A DNA stretch of 64,000 nt from Tipula vernalis. Taxonomy: Eukaryota > Arthropoda > Insecta > Diptera > Tipulidae. The stretch's first letter is position 1, and every line of letters begins with the position of its first letter. The stretch spans positions 332,479,106-332,543,105 of the forward strand of contig OY282558.1 in assembly GCA_958295665.1 (NCBI GenBank), written 5' to 3'. Below are positions 21,137 through 34,050 of the stretch, piece after piece. The position numbers and the translations under genes were made by a program. The notes under the pieces were generated by a model that was given only the letters and a program-made list of their open reading frames with translations, searched no databases and had not been told where the DNA came from.

Positions 21137-23790
21137 AATCTTATGTTGGAATGCCAATGGACTGATGCAACATCAACAAGAACTGCAAGTGGTCCTGGAC
21201 ACAGAAAAAATCGATGTATGTCTCATCACGGAAACACACTTCACTAGACAATCAAACATTAAATTTAAAAATTATCAAATATATCACACTATTCACCCTG
21301 GAAACACTGCTAAAGGAGGTAGTGCTGTTATAATTAGAAATAGTATTCATCACTATGAGGAGTTAAAATATGAAACGGAAGAAATACAAGCAACTGCTGT
21401 TATTGTCAAATCCAAAAGTAGTTCTATTTGTATTGCTAGTATTTACTGCACACCGAAGCACTCAATGAAAGAAAAAGATTATCTCGAGTTCCTCAGTAAA
21501 TTAGGAAAACGATTTGTACTTGGAGGAGACTTTAATGCAAAAAATGTCCACTGGGGATCCAGATTAACAACGACTAAGGGTAAAGAACTCCTAAAAGCTA
21601 TCAGAAAATGTAGTTGTGAAGCCCTCTCTCTCAACTGGAAAACCAACCTACTGGCCAACTGATCCAAACAAAGTACCAGATCTGATTGATTTCTTTATAA
21701 TAAGGAACATATCTGTAAATTATGTACAAGTAGATGAAAGCCACGACTTAAACTCTGATCATTTACCAATACTTCTAACGTTACGTGGAAAAATCATTCA
21801 GAAAGAAAAAAACCCATTCCTAGTAAATAATCACACTAATTGGGCATGCTTTAGACTATCGCTAGAACAAAAAATTAACTTAATGGTTCCGTTAAAGACT
21901 GAAGAACAATTAGACAAAGAAGTTCACAAATTTGTAAAAGATATACAGCAATCAGCTTGGGAAAATACTCTTGAAATTAAAACGAAAATCAAGGGAAACA
22001 ACTACCCTATAGAAATTAGGGAACTCCTCGCAGAAAAAAGAAGAGTGAGAAGAGTATGGCAACAAACAAGGGCCCCTTAAGATAAAACTCATTTGAACAG
22101 TCTCACTCAACAATTAAGAAGAGAGATCAAAGAATTGAAAGATGAATCAATCAGCAACTATTTAAGAAAATTAACTAATGATAACAGTACTGATTATTCT
22201 CTTTGGAAAGCAACCAAAAGAATCAAAAGACCAATAATGCAGATTCCCCCAATAAAAATAGCAGGTGAGAAATGGGCTAGAAATAATGAAGACAAAGCTC
22301 AAGAATTTGCCGAACACCTCGAAAAAATATTCTAGCCACATGAAGACCAAACGTTGGAAGCCGAGATAATAACTGAACAAGCTGTGCAAGAAAGTAAACA
22401 AATCCTACCGACAACACCAAAAGAAGTCATGCGTGAGATAAAAGCTAATATGAATATGAAAAAAGCTCCTGGGTACGATCTTATTACTGCAGAAATCTTA
22501 AAAGAACTGCCAAGGAAAGCTCCGGTGAAACTCACCAATCTTATAAATGCAGCATTTAGAATCAAATGTGTACCAAGCTTATGGAAAATTGCAGAAGTAA
22601 TTATGATCCCAAAACCTGGGAAACCACCGCACATAACATCGTCTTATAGGCCAATTTCGCTATTGCCAGTCATGTCCAAACTCTTTGAGAAGCTTCTGGT
22701 AAAAAGATTAAATCCGATAATCGAGAGTAAAAACTTGATCCCAAATCATCAGTTCGGTTTTCGCAACCAACACTCAACAATTGATCAAGTACACAGAATA
22801 ACCAGTATAATTGAGAAAGCATTAGAGGAGAAAAAAGTCTGTTCAACAGTATTTCTAGACGTTGCACAAGCGTTTGATAGAGTGTGGCATGAAGGACTTA
22901 ACCACAAGTTAAGGAATCTTCTACCAATGCAATTTGCTAAGATACTGGAATCATACTTGAAAGATAGGTTCTTCAGGATTAAGTTAGATGATACATTTTC
23001 TGAATTGAAAGAAATCAATGCAGGAGTTCCACAGGGCAGTGTATTAGGGCCGGGTTTATACCTACTATACACTTATGATCTTCCTACATTAGAAAACAAC
23101 ACGGTGGCAACTTTTGCAGATGATACGGCGATCTTAGCTGTTGGAAAAAGCAACGAAGAATCAACACAGAAGTTACAATCAGCTATAACTCAAATATATA
23201 AATGGATAAAAAGATGGAGAATAAAACTAAATGAAGCTAAATCAGTTCACATCAACTTTACGAACAGACGAATCGAACATATTCCGATTACCATAAATCG
23301 GGAAATAATACCGCATGCGAACACAGCTAAGTATCTCGGCATGACCCTGGATGCTAAACTACGATGGAAAGCACACGTCAAGAAGAAAAGTGAAGAATTA
23401 AGACTTAAATACAGAAAAATGTATTGGCTGATGGGAAGGAACTCTTCTTTATCAACATACAACAAGCTTCTACTTTATAAGCAAATATTGAAACCGATTT
23501 GGACTTATGGTATTCAGCTTTGGGGTTGTACCAAACAGAGCAACGTAAATATCATCCAAAGATTTCAGAATATGGTATTAAGGAACATCGTTGATGCACC
23601 TTGGTATGTCAGGAACAATGACCTTCATAGGGACCTTAAAATGAACCTCACCTTAAATGAAATCCAGGAAAAAGCACGGAGACACGAAGAAAGGCTCCGC
23701 CAACATGTGAACATTGAGGCAACTCAGCTCCTAAGCATCACGAATTTAGTTCGCAGACTTAAAAGAACCAAACCTTTTGAGCTGGTGTGA
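21120..23790 (+). pseudogene. Jockey ORF2: endonuclease-reverse transcriptase, three lesions
   Basis: The AP endonuclease (residues 1 to about 230) shows CWNANG (9-14), TETHF, GGDFNAKNVHWGS and SDHLPI, so all EN catalytic motifs are readable. RT follows, with KAPGYD, SYRPISLLP, FGFRNQHST, FLDVAQAFDRVWH, GVPQGSVLGP and FADD (23113-23124). The C-terminal domain after RT is intact to the stop at 23790. Lesions: a frameshift within or near the CT run at 21624-21632, a TAA at 22078-22080 and a TAG at 22333-22335. All other codons read through in one frame. It would nick DNA and copy element RNA, but as it stands no full protein can be made. Confidence 0.93.
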
Positions 23791-24126
23791 TTGTCAGTTT
23801 AAGCAGCATTATGCGGATCTAAAATCCACAACAAAGATGTGGTTTACTTCAATTTACCAAACACTATGGAATGCCAATGGGAAGAATCCATAGATTAATT
23901 TAAGTTAGTAAATTAAGTCAGAAACAAATTGCTCATTAGTCCAGGAGACTAGATTGTAATTACATAAAATAAATAAATAAAATTTATTTTAAATATAAAA
24001 AAAAAAAAAAAAAAAAAAATCTCTCTTTTGTGTCCAGCGAGATAACATATTTTTAATTCAGTTTTTAGCTCCGTCAAGTTGTCATTTTCTTGACAAGTTA
24101 AATGGAAAATCTGGTGAATCAACCTT

Positions 24127-24331
24127 TTTAGTTATACTGTATATAGTATGTCTTCTCCGGAACATATTCATGTTATTGTCATTTCGTATTGTGCGTTCTT
24201 TCAATGTGTATTGTTTGTACTGTGGATAGTAAGTTAATTATAATCGAAACGATGAAATAAATTAATTTGTATACCTGCGAAGAATAACAATTGCATGTTC
24301 CAAAATAATTGAATTATGGATGCCAATTTTG
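24127..24331. other. Spacer between MITE and the two-gene element
   Basis: AT-rich; no terminal repeat of the downstream element could be recognised. Confidence 0.5.
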
Positions 24332-26655
24332 ATCAAAGAATTGTTAGAGAATTGGGGCCTACAACATTTGTTTGATATATTTATCGGTAAGTAGTTGTTT
24401 TACATGTGTGGATTTGCTGTTTGTGATATATAGTGGTGATCAAAGTAATCAAATGAGGCCATGGGACTAAACACCGGACCTCACAATTTTACAGGGCTAA
24501 ATTGTTTATTTTTTAAAACAGTTTAATCTGGCTAGTATCCGGAAGAATTAAATATTTCAATATAGTTCAAGATAAATTAAATCCCATTATTTTAGAGAAT
24601 TTTTACATTCTGAACGTAATAAAATAAAATATAACGTAAAATATTTATCAAATCATAAATTTCAAAAAATGATGAAATACCAAACGTTTAGTTTGCAAAA
24701 ATTAAATCAGGAATTTAGTTGTTGTTGTTGTTTGACGAGATTAAAAAACAACAGAAAAAAACATTCATGTAAATGTAGTAGCACAATGATTGATTATTTC
24801 ATGTGTACTTTCAGGCCTGTATCAAAAGGCCATGGCACTGTAATGTGATTTGTGTCCGCGATTCAAGTTTTGTAAATTTTCAAAAGCAATACGCCATACT
24901 ATGTAAGTATGTGCAAATGTGGTTTTGGAAATGGACGTAAACCTGCCTTGGAGTGTATCCTTGATACTATAAAGGAAAGATATGATCAACGTAAAACTGG
25001 AACTCGTTTTGTTCTGCGCATCACGTCATGGGTGTACCACAAATTTTATTATTTATCTGATTTGGAATGAAAAACGTAACATATTTTCTATTTACCAATT
25101 ATTTATCAATTAAAAATCCTTTTATACATATCTACATATATAATCAAAAATTAACCATTTTTCGAATAATAAGTAGTATGATAAATAAATTTGTTTCTAA
25201 TATTTTTTTCTCTAATAAATCATGAAGTAATTTAATAAATTAGAAAAAATTCATTTGAATTTACCAATATCACTTATCCATTTTACATTGCTTTCATAAC
25301 AAATATTTATTAAAAAAATGTATTTGAAAGAACTTTTCAGAGTGTACTACATTTACCACCTACGAAGAATATGAACCTGTATCAATCCCACCAGAACCGA
25401 ACACGGTAAGTCTCTTTTAAATAGAAAGTTCGATTGGAAAATAATAGCACCTATCTCTTCTTACATACAGAGCACACCCATGGGTAATGTAATTTTGGTG
25501 AACCTTCTGTCTAACGATGTCGAGTCGTATATGAAATGCACAAACGGCATAATAATTAAAAATTATTATTTAAAAAATAATTCATTGTACAGTAAAAATA
25601 GAAATTCGCTAGCCACTCTGATAATTAACGCAGAATTTAACAATTTCTCAGACAAAAAAAGATTTGTCATTAGATCTGCGCGATTTCTGGATTTGACTGC
25701 AGAGATTATAAAAATGTTTCCGAATGAACCAGATTTTTTGTATTTTATTCCTTATAATCCAGAAACGCGATCAGAGGCCAAGGGAAAATTGTGGGAGAGC
25801 TACAACCACCTAAAAAAGAAAATAAGAAACATTTATAAATCGGACGAAGTCAACGAAATTGATGATGTTAATACAGAAATGGTAGCTTCTCAAGTTGAAT
25901 TTCTTGAAACTCATTTCAAACCTCTAGAAGATATCATTGCAGCATGGAAAGGCACCTTTAAAACTAGACAAAAAATGCTTGAAAGCCCGATTCCCACTAC
26001 CACAATTGGCAATATTTTGGAAAACTTCCGATTTTAAAAGGGAAATTCGGAAGTTCCCTCCTCCTACTATAGATTTTGAAATTAAATATAAAAATTACGA
26101 AAATAAATTATTGGACAACTGGGGTACAATAAGTAAAAAAATTATTGAAATAGCCGATGCAAAACACTCACCAGACAGTTAGCGAAACAACAAAAATCTC
26201 CGGAAATGTATTGCTGTATTTGTTACTGTTCTTGTTACCATAAGCGTATTTAAAAAAAATAAAAACAGCAAGCGCATGAAATTAACGAAGCACGAAATTT
26301 TAGAAAACTTTTTTTATCCATGTGAACACTTCGAAACTCTTAAAAAGTACAACCTAACCTTCCAGCCTATTGTTGTTTTTGTAGGAGATACAGTCGGTGA
26401 GTCAAAAATTAAAAAGATGTTAAAATGATTATGTAATAATAAATAGCATTTTTGTATAAGACAGACAATATTTTAGCTGCATTGGATTTATGTTTCAAGG
26501 CGTTTCATGTTTTAAATGCCAACTACCCAGAAGACACTCAGGGGATTTGGCTGTTTATCCAAAAAGTAATATATGGGTTGAGCACTAGGTTTGATCTTGA
26601 CTTTGTCAGTTTAAATTCACTTATCACTCAAATTTCAAAGTGTAGTAAAATTTGA
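24332..26655 (+). pseudogene. SAM-like accessory gene of the two-gene transposon, spliced, broken
   Basis: Four exon-like blocks with canonical signals. 24332-24386 encodes IKELLENWGLQHLFDIFI, the first helices of a SAM-type domain, ending at a GTAAGT donor. 25341-25405 encodes TTYEEYEPVSIPPEP between an AG and a GTAAGT. 25471-26396 is the long exon, joined in frame to the previous one, ending at GTGAGT, with a frameshift near 26035 and a stop at 26180-26182. 26461-26655 encodes AALDLCFKAFHVLNANYP and stops. The second half of the SAM domain (an exon between 24387 and 25341) was not found. Copies of such SAM proteins are, to my knowledge, repeated in several arthropod genomes without assigned function. 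The partner role is inferred from the tandem arrangement in two copies. Confidence 0.6.
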
Positions 26656-26883
26656 TGTTTGTAATAATAATTTTAAGATAAAAGTTATTATTTTTTTTTA
26701 AGTATTGAATTAAGTATTAAACTTTTATTTTGTATCTTTATGTGAAATATAAATGAATTTTTGTAAAATTAAAGATGTTTAATTCCCTCGATTTCATTGA
26801 AATCGCTATCCTTACTCCATTTTTTATGAAAGCTATATCCATCTGATGTACAATGTGAAATGAAAACCAAGTGAAATGTTTCC

Positions 26884-29144
26884 ATGTACAATACAATACA
26901 TTGTACAAATTATAGTTTTAGTAGCTCCAGTTCGTGTTTAAGTCATTTAAATTTGTATCATAAATTTGAAAATTTGTTTAACTGTAATAATTGTGATAAA
27001 GAACGCATGTTTACCTGTTTTGATTCTCCATATCGGGTCGATAATTTTTTACCTATTTCCATCAGAGTGAAGGCGATTATGAATTAACTAATACTCCTAG
27101 TAATTACGTCCTTGGTAAAATTAATGAGCTAGATTCCTGTAACGATGATGATCTTAAAGCGCATTCAAATACTTCAAATAATAATAAACTGAGTGAGATT
27201 CTAGATCAATTAAATTTTCATTTAATACAAGATTTATATAATATGAAAATTGTCAATAGAAAAGATATACAATCCATTATTACTCTTTTTTGTCACTATA
27301 ATAAAAAAATATTTTTTCATATTGAGGAACATGTGAGAGTTGCTTTGGAAGAAATTGAAGCCAGCAAAAGATTTCTTAATGTTTTAACAACATTTGAAAT
27401 ATCATTTTTAAGAATTTCAACAGAACATAAAAGAAGGAAACAATTAAAGATAAATGCAAAACAACAATTACAGATAAAGGACCCAAAACTGTTATCATAG
27501 GAGAACCAGTGGATAGTTTCACAGTTAACAATAGTCTTTTGTTGAAAACAATAAATGACAAAGCAGTTATTAATCCAATTAAACTAATCTTAGAAAATGG
27601 TTCTCAAATTCCAATGGTATTGAACTCTGTTTTGAATTATCTAAAAATTTTAGAATTGCCTTCTTCCAATGTCAGCAGTTTTATTCAAACAGCCTTCTGG
27701 AAAGAAAAAACGAAACAGCTATGATAAAAGTGACATAATTTTGCCTTTAATTTTATATTAAGATGATTTTGAGACTTATAATGATCTAGGTTCTACAGCA
27801 GGTTTACAAAATTTGTGGCTGTTTACATTTTCTTGACTTTTCTCTCAAAAACGATGCAATAAAAATTGGAAAATATTTTCTTGGTCATGTTGTTCCATAG
27901 TTTAAACAGGAAAAGATATGGAAATTCTGTATTTCAACCAGTAGTTTGAAGTATTTGGAAAATATTGGTATTGAAGTAATCAAAGAAAGAATGTTTTTCT
28001 TACTCGCTTATTGTGTAGGTGACAATAAGGGAATAAACGGCATGTTAGGGTTCACAGAACTGTTTTCCGCGAATTACTTTTGCAGACTTTGCAAAATGCC
28101 GAAATATGAAACCCAAAATTGTCATACACAGCCCTTAAATATTTTGAGAAACAGAATTAGTTATTCAGACGATTTGTCAAAAAATAATGTCTCTGAAACA
28201 GAAATTCTTGATGCGTGTATATTTAATCAACTAGAACATTTTAACGTAACTGAAAATTTCACTGTTGATATTATGCACGATATGCTAGAAGGGGTTCTTA
28301 ATTTTGAAATAGCTTTGATACTAGATATATTTATAAATACAAAAAAATATTTTAATTTGGAGCAACTAAACAATAGAATTTTCAACTTTAACTTCGGTGA
28401 TTACGAAAAAATTAATAAACCTCAATATATATTCATTGACCACTTTAAAAGTCATAAATTAAGATATTCTTTTTCAGAAATGCTATATGGTTAACAAAAT
28501 TTCTTGGCGTCATCATTGGCGAATTCATTCCAGAAAATAATGATGAATGGAAAATATTTATACTTTTAAGATAAATTTTGCAGAATGTGCTTCATAATCA
28601 AATAGATATGAAAACTGTGAATTATTTATACTACTCAATTTCGAGTCACCACAAATTGTTTCAAAAAATATTCAAATTACCCCTGCGCCCAGAACACCAT
28701 TTTTTGTGTCATTATCCTGATGTAATAAAAAAGATAGTGCCCTTGAAACAGTTTTGGAGTATGAGGTTTGAGGGGAAACACAAAATCTTAAAAAATATTG
28801 GAAGAAGTACTAATTCAAGAAGAAATATTTGTAAAACCATTTTGCAAAGGCTTGCTTTAGCTAAGGTTAAAACTGGAGGGAACTTAATTCAATGTGAATT
28901 TGGAAAAAATATTATAGATGACACTTCAAACTATTTTAGTCCTTATTAATAAAAAAAATTACAAAAAAAAAATAGAATAATTCAATTAAATGCTGGTGAC
29001 AGCGATGAACCAAGGTTTTTTAAAATTAAAGGATTTTTTTAAAATTATAATAACCAACTAACGGTATTAGGTAACCAATTTGAAATTCAATATTTTAATT
29101 TCAATAAGTATGCTTATGTTGTAACAGAGAAAGCTAAAATAAGG
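26884..29144 (+). pseudogene. CMC/EnSpm-type transposase-like gene, copy 1, broken
   Basis: The N-terminal block (26884-27087) has C2H2-like finger remnants (HC...CLSHLNLYH, CNNCDK). The middle is broken around 27087-27243, 27500 and 27724-27946. The best part (27946-28949) holds the motifs used to call a transposase: DDFE followed by LGS (from 27762), a CRLCK zinc pair (28081-28095), DIMHDMLEG (28267-28293) and WSMRFEGKHK (28755-28784). Spacing and wording parallel the D, D-x-M-H and E-bearing blocks of plant EnSpm transposases, so these are the proposed D-D-E residues. A conserved tail TVLGNQFEIQYFNFNKYAYV (about 29065-29120) ends at a GTAAC donor. Several stops; not functional. The family assignment is inference. 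Confidence 0.6.
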
Positions 29145-30205
29145 TAACAATTATTATTCGTATCTCTTTAAATTAACTATTTGTTATGGTACTTTTTTAA
29201 AAACTGTTATAGAATGCTTTCAATCCTGTGGGCTTCTATAAATTATTGCAATATCTCCTATAATTTTTTTCCGTGTAAACAAGTGTTGGTAATAAATATT
29301 TCGCAGGAGTGGCTCAACATATGTTTTCAAAAAATTTATTGCAAATGATAAACTTGCACTGGAAACGGATGAATATCCAGGAGTAATGAAATTTCCATGA
29401 ACCGAGAGGACGAGAAAAGAAATAAATTGGCATTAACAAAAAATAAAAATCCGGGGATTCCTGACACGTTAAAATTAAAGCTCTCTCCAAATACCAAAGG
29501 CATCTAAACTACAACTGGAAAGAATTATTCAGCTTGAATGTGACAGAATTTATATGTACCTTTTAGGAATATGATGACCAGATTGTCCCTTAAATAATGT
29601 TGAAGAAAACAACGCTGTTTCGTGCCCTGATTCCTTCATATTCAATTTGTGTGAATAATATACCCACCTTCAACGATAGTTTGATTATGGAGAAATAAAT
29701 CCGAGGCTGTTAGGTAAAATTGCTTTTAATTTTTAGATGATGCTCGAAATGCTCTTAAGCCATACCTTATCGTACCATATCAAACCGCATGGGAGCCAAA
29801 TAAGAAGACGTTTAATAACAAGTACACAATATTACAGAGAAACCAAAGGAGTCATAAAAAACCGGTTTCGGTATTTATTAATGGCAAGGCATGCATTATT
29901 CGCTGGATAAAGTTAAGCAGATTGGAAATGATTGATGTGTCCATCAGAACCTGTGTTTAGTTTATAAAATCAACTCAGATATTTCTGTTACTGCACCCGT
30001 GGAACATTAGACGATAGGATTCAAAATGAACCAGAGCATAAATAATGAATTCTATAATAAATTATAAATAATCGTTTATTTAGGTAAATAAAATAAAATA
30101 AATATAAAAAATAGTTCAATAATAATTAAATAAATTAAAAAAAATAAAATTCAGTCTTTATTAAAAAATTAAGTTTTTGCTGCTTTGTGTTCTCATTGCC
30201 AAGCG
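29145..30205. other. Spacer with possible trailing exon scraps
   Basis: An acceptor-like TTTCGCAG precedes an open stretch near 29306, and a frame near 29740-29930 resembles the tail of a SAM-type gene weakly (SVFINGKACIIRW). I do not trust either enough to call a gene. The rest is AT-rich. Confidence 0.35.
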
Positions 30206-31366
30206 GATTTTTTATCTAACACAGTTTACCTAAAAACAATTTTCTAAAAACATTAAGTCTAAAAATAATTAATCTAAATATAATTCATGTAAAACAATTT
30301 GTCTAAAACATTTTACCTAAAAACAATTCATTAAAACACAATTTGCCTAAAAACAAATCTTTAGATGAATCATCTAAACAATTTGTCTCAATGTATCTAA
30401 AATTATTTAAATAAATATAATTACCGAAGTCTCAAAAACAATCCCAAAAAATTATTTTAATAAGTTATGTGTGTCCTCACGAAATTGTATCAATAAAAGG
30501 TCTTTCAGCGCGAAAAGTGGTATATTTTGTTTTATGCGCGATTTACATTGAACGGAATGTTGGAGATGAGGGTATCTTACAAACAGTTGAGATACAACAC
30601 TGAAGAAATCCTTAAATTAGGCGAAAAATATCAAAATGAGTATTTTAAAAATAAAATGAACTCTAAAAGTTGACTTTTGTCTTAAGAAATATTTACCCGG
30701 GAATCGGTCAGCAGCTAAGGTTTTTAAAAAAGAAAATTCATTTGTTTGCCATGCATCGCTAACACATTGAACTGAGATATATTGAGCTAAAATAAAAAAA
30801 TTAAAACTTAAAACAATTGATCTAAAATTAATTTTGCTACGAACAAGCAGATTAAACCAGAGATACAAACCCTAAAATCGACTTTTCAAGTTGTCTTTTC
30901 AAAATAAAAATTTACCGGTGTCACCACCTTTTTTTCTGTAAAGACGAAATTTGTGTTTAGCTTTTTATGCATAACCGATTTGACTAAAAATAGATTATCT
31001 AACATGATAAAAATATTAAAGTCGTAAATTTGAACCAACAAAGGATTTATACAATAGTTTCGAATTACTTCTGGTGAGGTCTACCTAGTAAATAGTTAGA
31101 ATGATAATTATTATTGTTCTATAACTAGTCAATATTACTCTGGTTACAGGAAAAAATATTTTGGTTGGTGTTTAATTTTAATTTGATTTTATATAACGGA
31201 ATTTAGTTTTTATATTCCAACAAATTGAGCACTTTAATTCAATATAAGTGTATACACTTTATATGAAGAACAGCTACAGGCAGTATTATTTTGAACAATA
31301 ATCAAATTTAGGTGTACTGTTTTTAGACAAAATGATTTTAGATAAATTGTTTTAGATAAAAAGTTC
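30206..31366. mobile_element. Probable MITE with TCTAAAA-rich inverted ends
   Basis: The left end (30206 on: ATTTTTTATCTAACACAG then CCTAAAAACAATTTTCTAAA) matches the complement of the right end (31320-31366: TTTTTATCTAAAACAATTTA then TCTAAAATCATTTTGTCTAA). The motif AATTTGTCTAAAACA repeats in degenerate form about ten times at 30220-30420 and again near 30790-30840 and 30975-31005. No coding capacity. TSD not found. Confidence 0.55.
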
Positions 31367-31848
31367 TCAATAGCTGAACATGTATGTACAATTTTTTTCC
31401 TTTTTATTCAATTGCCCGCCATTGTAATCCCAAATTTCCCCTCCTAATTTTATTCTAATTTAGCATATTTTCCTTCCATAATTCTAAGTTTTTTGCTTTT
31501 AATTTGTACATTTATTTACCGTGTTTACCTATCTTGCTATTTCTCTCGTATATTTTTCCCCACCATAGTATATTTAATTAATTGGTTTGAAAATTTAATA
31601 GGAAGAACGAGTTCAGTATTGAAAATTTCTAGTTACGGGTACTTAGCTAGTATAATGCACAATTGCATACACATTTAACGTACTAAATATAAATACAATA
31701 CAGCCATTTCCCATTGCGCCAAAATACTTTGCGAGTTAGAACTGAGATAGTACTATAATATTACAACATGAGGGATTTGCTCCCCGATTCTGTCGTTAAC
31801 ACTCCTAAGACTGTCTTATCTAGGACGATTTTTGTAAAATCTTTTTTT

Positions 31849-32087
31849 TTAACACAAGAACTACCAACCCGTCAAAATGACGAATTGTACATTTATTGAA
31901 TTCAATTTTTTTAATTATGATGTTAATATTTTTTTGGAAGTTTATGAGGAATTTTAACATAATTACTTTGTTGTCAAATTTAAAGTCATCACAGATTCCC
32001 ACGAACGTATAAACATAATAATTAAAAAAATTGATTTCAATAGATGTATAACCGGTCATTTTGACCGGCCGGTAGTTCTAGTGTTAA
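31849..32087. mobile_element. piggyBac-type MITE
   Basis: TTAA flanks both sides (31849-31852, 32084-32087). The ends are inverted: CACAAGAACTACCAACC on the left against CACTAGAACTACCGGCC reading in from the right, followed by GTCAAAATGAC on both arms. The match continues for about 80 bp (TCAATTTTTTTAATTA). Total 231 bp between duplications. TTAA target and CAC ends fit piggyBac non-autonomous elements. Confidence 0.9.
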
Positions 32088-33684
32088 GACTAAAAATTAT
32101 ATTGGCATTCTGATGGTAGTAGTCTTTTTTTTTTAGTTGGAAATTCTATGGATCTATGCCGGTATCAAAATTTATGGCGGCAATTGATTGTAAAAGCGAC
32201 ATCATTTTAGAAGGCAAATGCCAAATTAAGACAATTTGACCATCAAAATTGTCCGTCTTACATGAAACTATTTTGTAAAACCAATGACAGCTAAGATTAC
32301 TTGTAGAATATGAAATAAGTCTTAACTAAGATAAAAGTCTTAATTAACAGAAAAAATTTTACTTAAGAATGTGTTTTAGTCAGTGACTGTACGTCGGAAT
32401 CTGGGGGTTAAAATTGCTGCGGAAACAATTTGTTTTGAATATAAAATATAAAATTTGTTTCCAAAAAACGAAAATTTCTATGGTACTACAAAAGTAAGTT
32501 CATTACTCGCCATCTGCACTAGTTAACAAATCTACTACTAAATACTTTCTATCATGACACGAATTTTACAAATTTGTGTATGAATATGTTACACAAATTT
32601 TGATACTATTAGAAAATTATCAGATACGATAAATTATGATGAAATTATTATAAAATGTCATTCTTTTGAGGTTTTGTTTCATCAAATTAAAATTTTGATT
32701 TAACGTTAAGACGTTATTATTTGTATCAATATTCCGCAAAACAAAAAATACCTAAAAAATAAAATTTACATATTTATTTGTATTGAAATAATAACCTATA
32801 TCAAAAAACGCCCGCTGTTTTGACATTTTCGCAAATAAAATTTTTTATAACGTTCTCGTCGAGTTCCGCGTGTACCAGTTTTTGGTCCCATTAATACGGC
32901 CATTCTACCATTATCAAAATTTAAATAAAAATATGAAGAAAAAAATTTCAGTTTTTCCGTTTTACTCCACTTCAGTACCGGCCATTCCCACAAAAAAATC
33001 AATATTTTAGATACGATATATAAGATAACATTGAAAATGTTTTCCTTTGTTGTATCATTCATTACCTACTGCCAATACAAAATATATAGGACGAATGAAA
33101 GGTTTTTCATTGATAGGTATATGAACATACAAACCGAAAAGAAACATTCACACCTTCATTATTTAATATACTAAATATATTCTTGGGTTTTTGAAAGAAG
33201 AGGCGAGGAAGCGAAAGATAAGTACAAAGTATGTGTTTTGAAATGTCTAAGAACAAAAAAATACTTTTTGAAGTTTTTATTTTTTTGACGGAATTATTTT
33301 TACGGAATTAGTAACATTTGAACAATTTGATTTCATAAGGTACCGAAATATAAGTAAACAATCTATTTTCCTTTTTTCTCAAATATAAAATTATAAGAAT
33401 CGTATGGTTGACCAAATGTAATAAATTGAATATAATCAAATTATATTTTTTATTTAATATTATATAAAATAATATCTTCGTCCTTGCTCTTGTTGGTTGC
33501 TGTTTCTAATAAAAAATTCAAATCCCATTCACTACTAAAATATTCACATGGATCTGTCAAAATGTATCATAGGGAACGACTGTAATAATTTGGATGAGTG
33601 TGTTTTATGCCAAAAATTATTACGTGTGAATATTTAACATGGTATTCAGGCACGGCCAAAATAAAGACAAAAATTTGAAAGTAT
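32088..33684. other. AT-rich intergenic sequence
   Basis: No supported gene. An 88-codon minus-strand frame at 32796-33062 has no recognisable domain. Confidence 0.5.
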
Positions 33685-33747
33685 TCACAGTTGTAATTTA
33701 AATTTTACGTAATCTTCACTATTTGAATATTTTTAAAAATTTAAGTA

Positions 33748-34050
33748 CACTGAAAAAATTATGGCGGTGTGAATCGAAACACACCTAAAATAAATTAATT
33801 TTAAATCCATTTTTGTAGTTGTTTCGTCCGAGGAATGGATAACATAATGTATATAATTTAGCCACATTATTGATACTAATCTTCGTCCGATTTTATATAC
33901 CTTTAAGCCCTTAACGGTGTTAAAATATTTTTTTTTGTTTTTAAATAAAATTCGTTAAAATTAAATTAACACCGAACGTTGTAAATCTTGAAGAAGTAAA
34001 TTAAAACCAATTTATTTTTTATTTTGCATTTTGCACCAAACGGTGCTAAA
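33748..34050. repeat. Left terminus and subterminal repeats of CACTA-like copy 2
   Basis: CACTG at the tip, then GGTGT/ACACC motifs in both orientations at 33772-33791, CGGTGT at 33914, ACACCG at 33969 and CGGTGC at 34041. They are spaced irregularly within 300 bp of the end. Confidence 0.65.

Larger units (their letters stand above)
19344..24019 (+). mobile_element. Jockey-clade non-LTR retrotransposon, full length
   Basis: A 5' UTR of 194 bp, ORF1, ORF2, a 3' UTR of about 205 bp and a poly-A tail (23997-24019). TCTCTCTTTTGTG is duplicated perfectly at 19331-19343 and 24020-24032. Full length and a perfect 13-bp TSD suggest a fairly recent insertion, but ORF2 carries one frameshift and two stops. 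Confidence 0.95.
19245..24126. mobile_element. Palindromic MITE, split by a Jockey insertion
   Basis: The left part (19245-19343) starts AAGGTTGATTCACCAGATTT and the right part (24020-24126) ends with its exact complement. Inward they stay complementary through TCAAGAAAATGACAACTTGA and TATTATCTC. Without the Jockey and one TSD copy the MITE is about 190 bp and folds along almost its whole length. No coding capacity; TSD of the MITE itself is not clear. Confidence 0.85.
24332..29144 (+). mobile_element. CACTA/EnSpm-like two-gene DNA transposon, copy 1 (decayed)
   Basis: Two genes in tandem on the plus strand, both matching those in the better-bounded copy at 33748-43191. Termini are not visible here, so the span covers only recognisable coding parts. 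More exon-like pieces may continue to about 29950 (for example around 29305 and 29740-29930). Confidence 0.6.
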
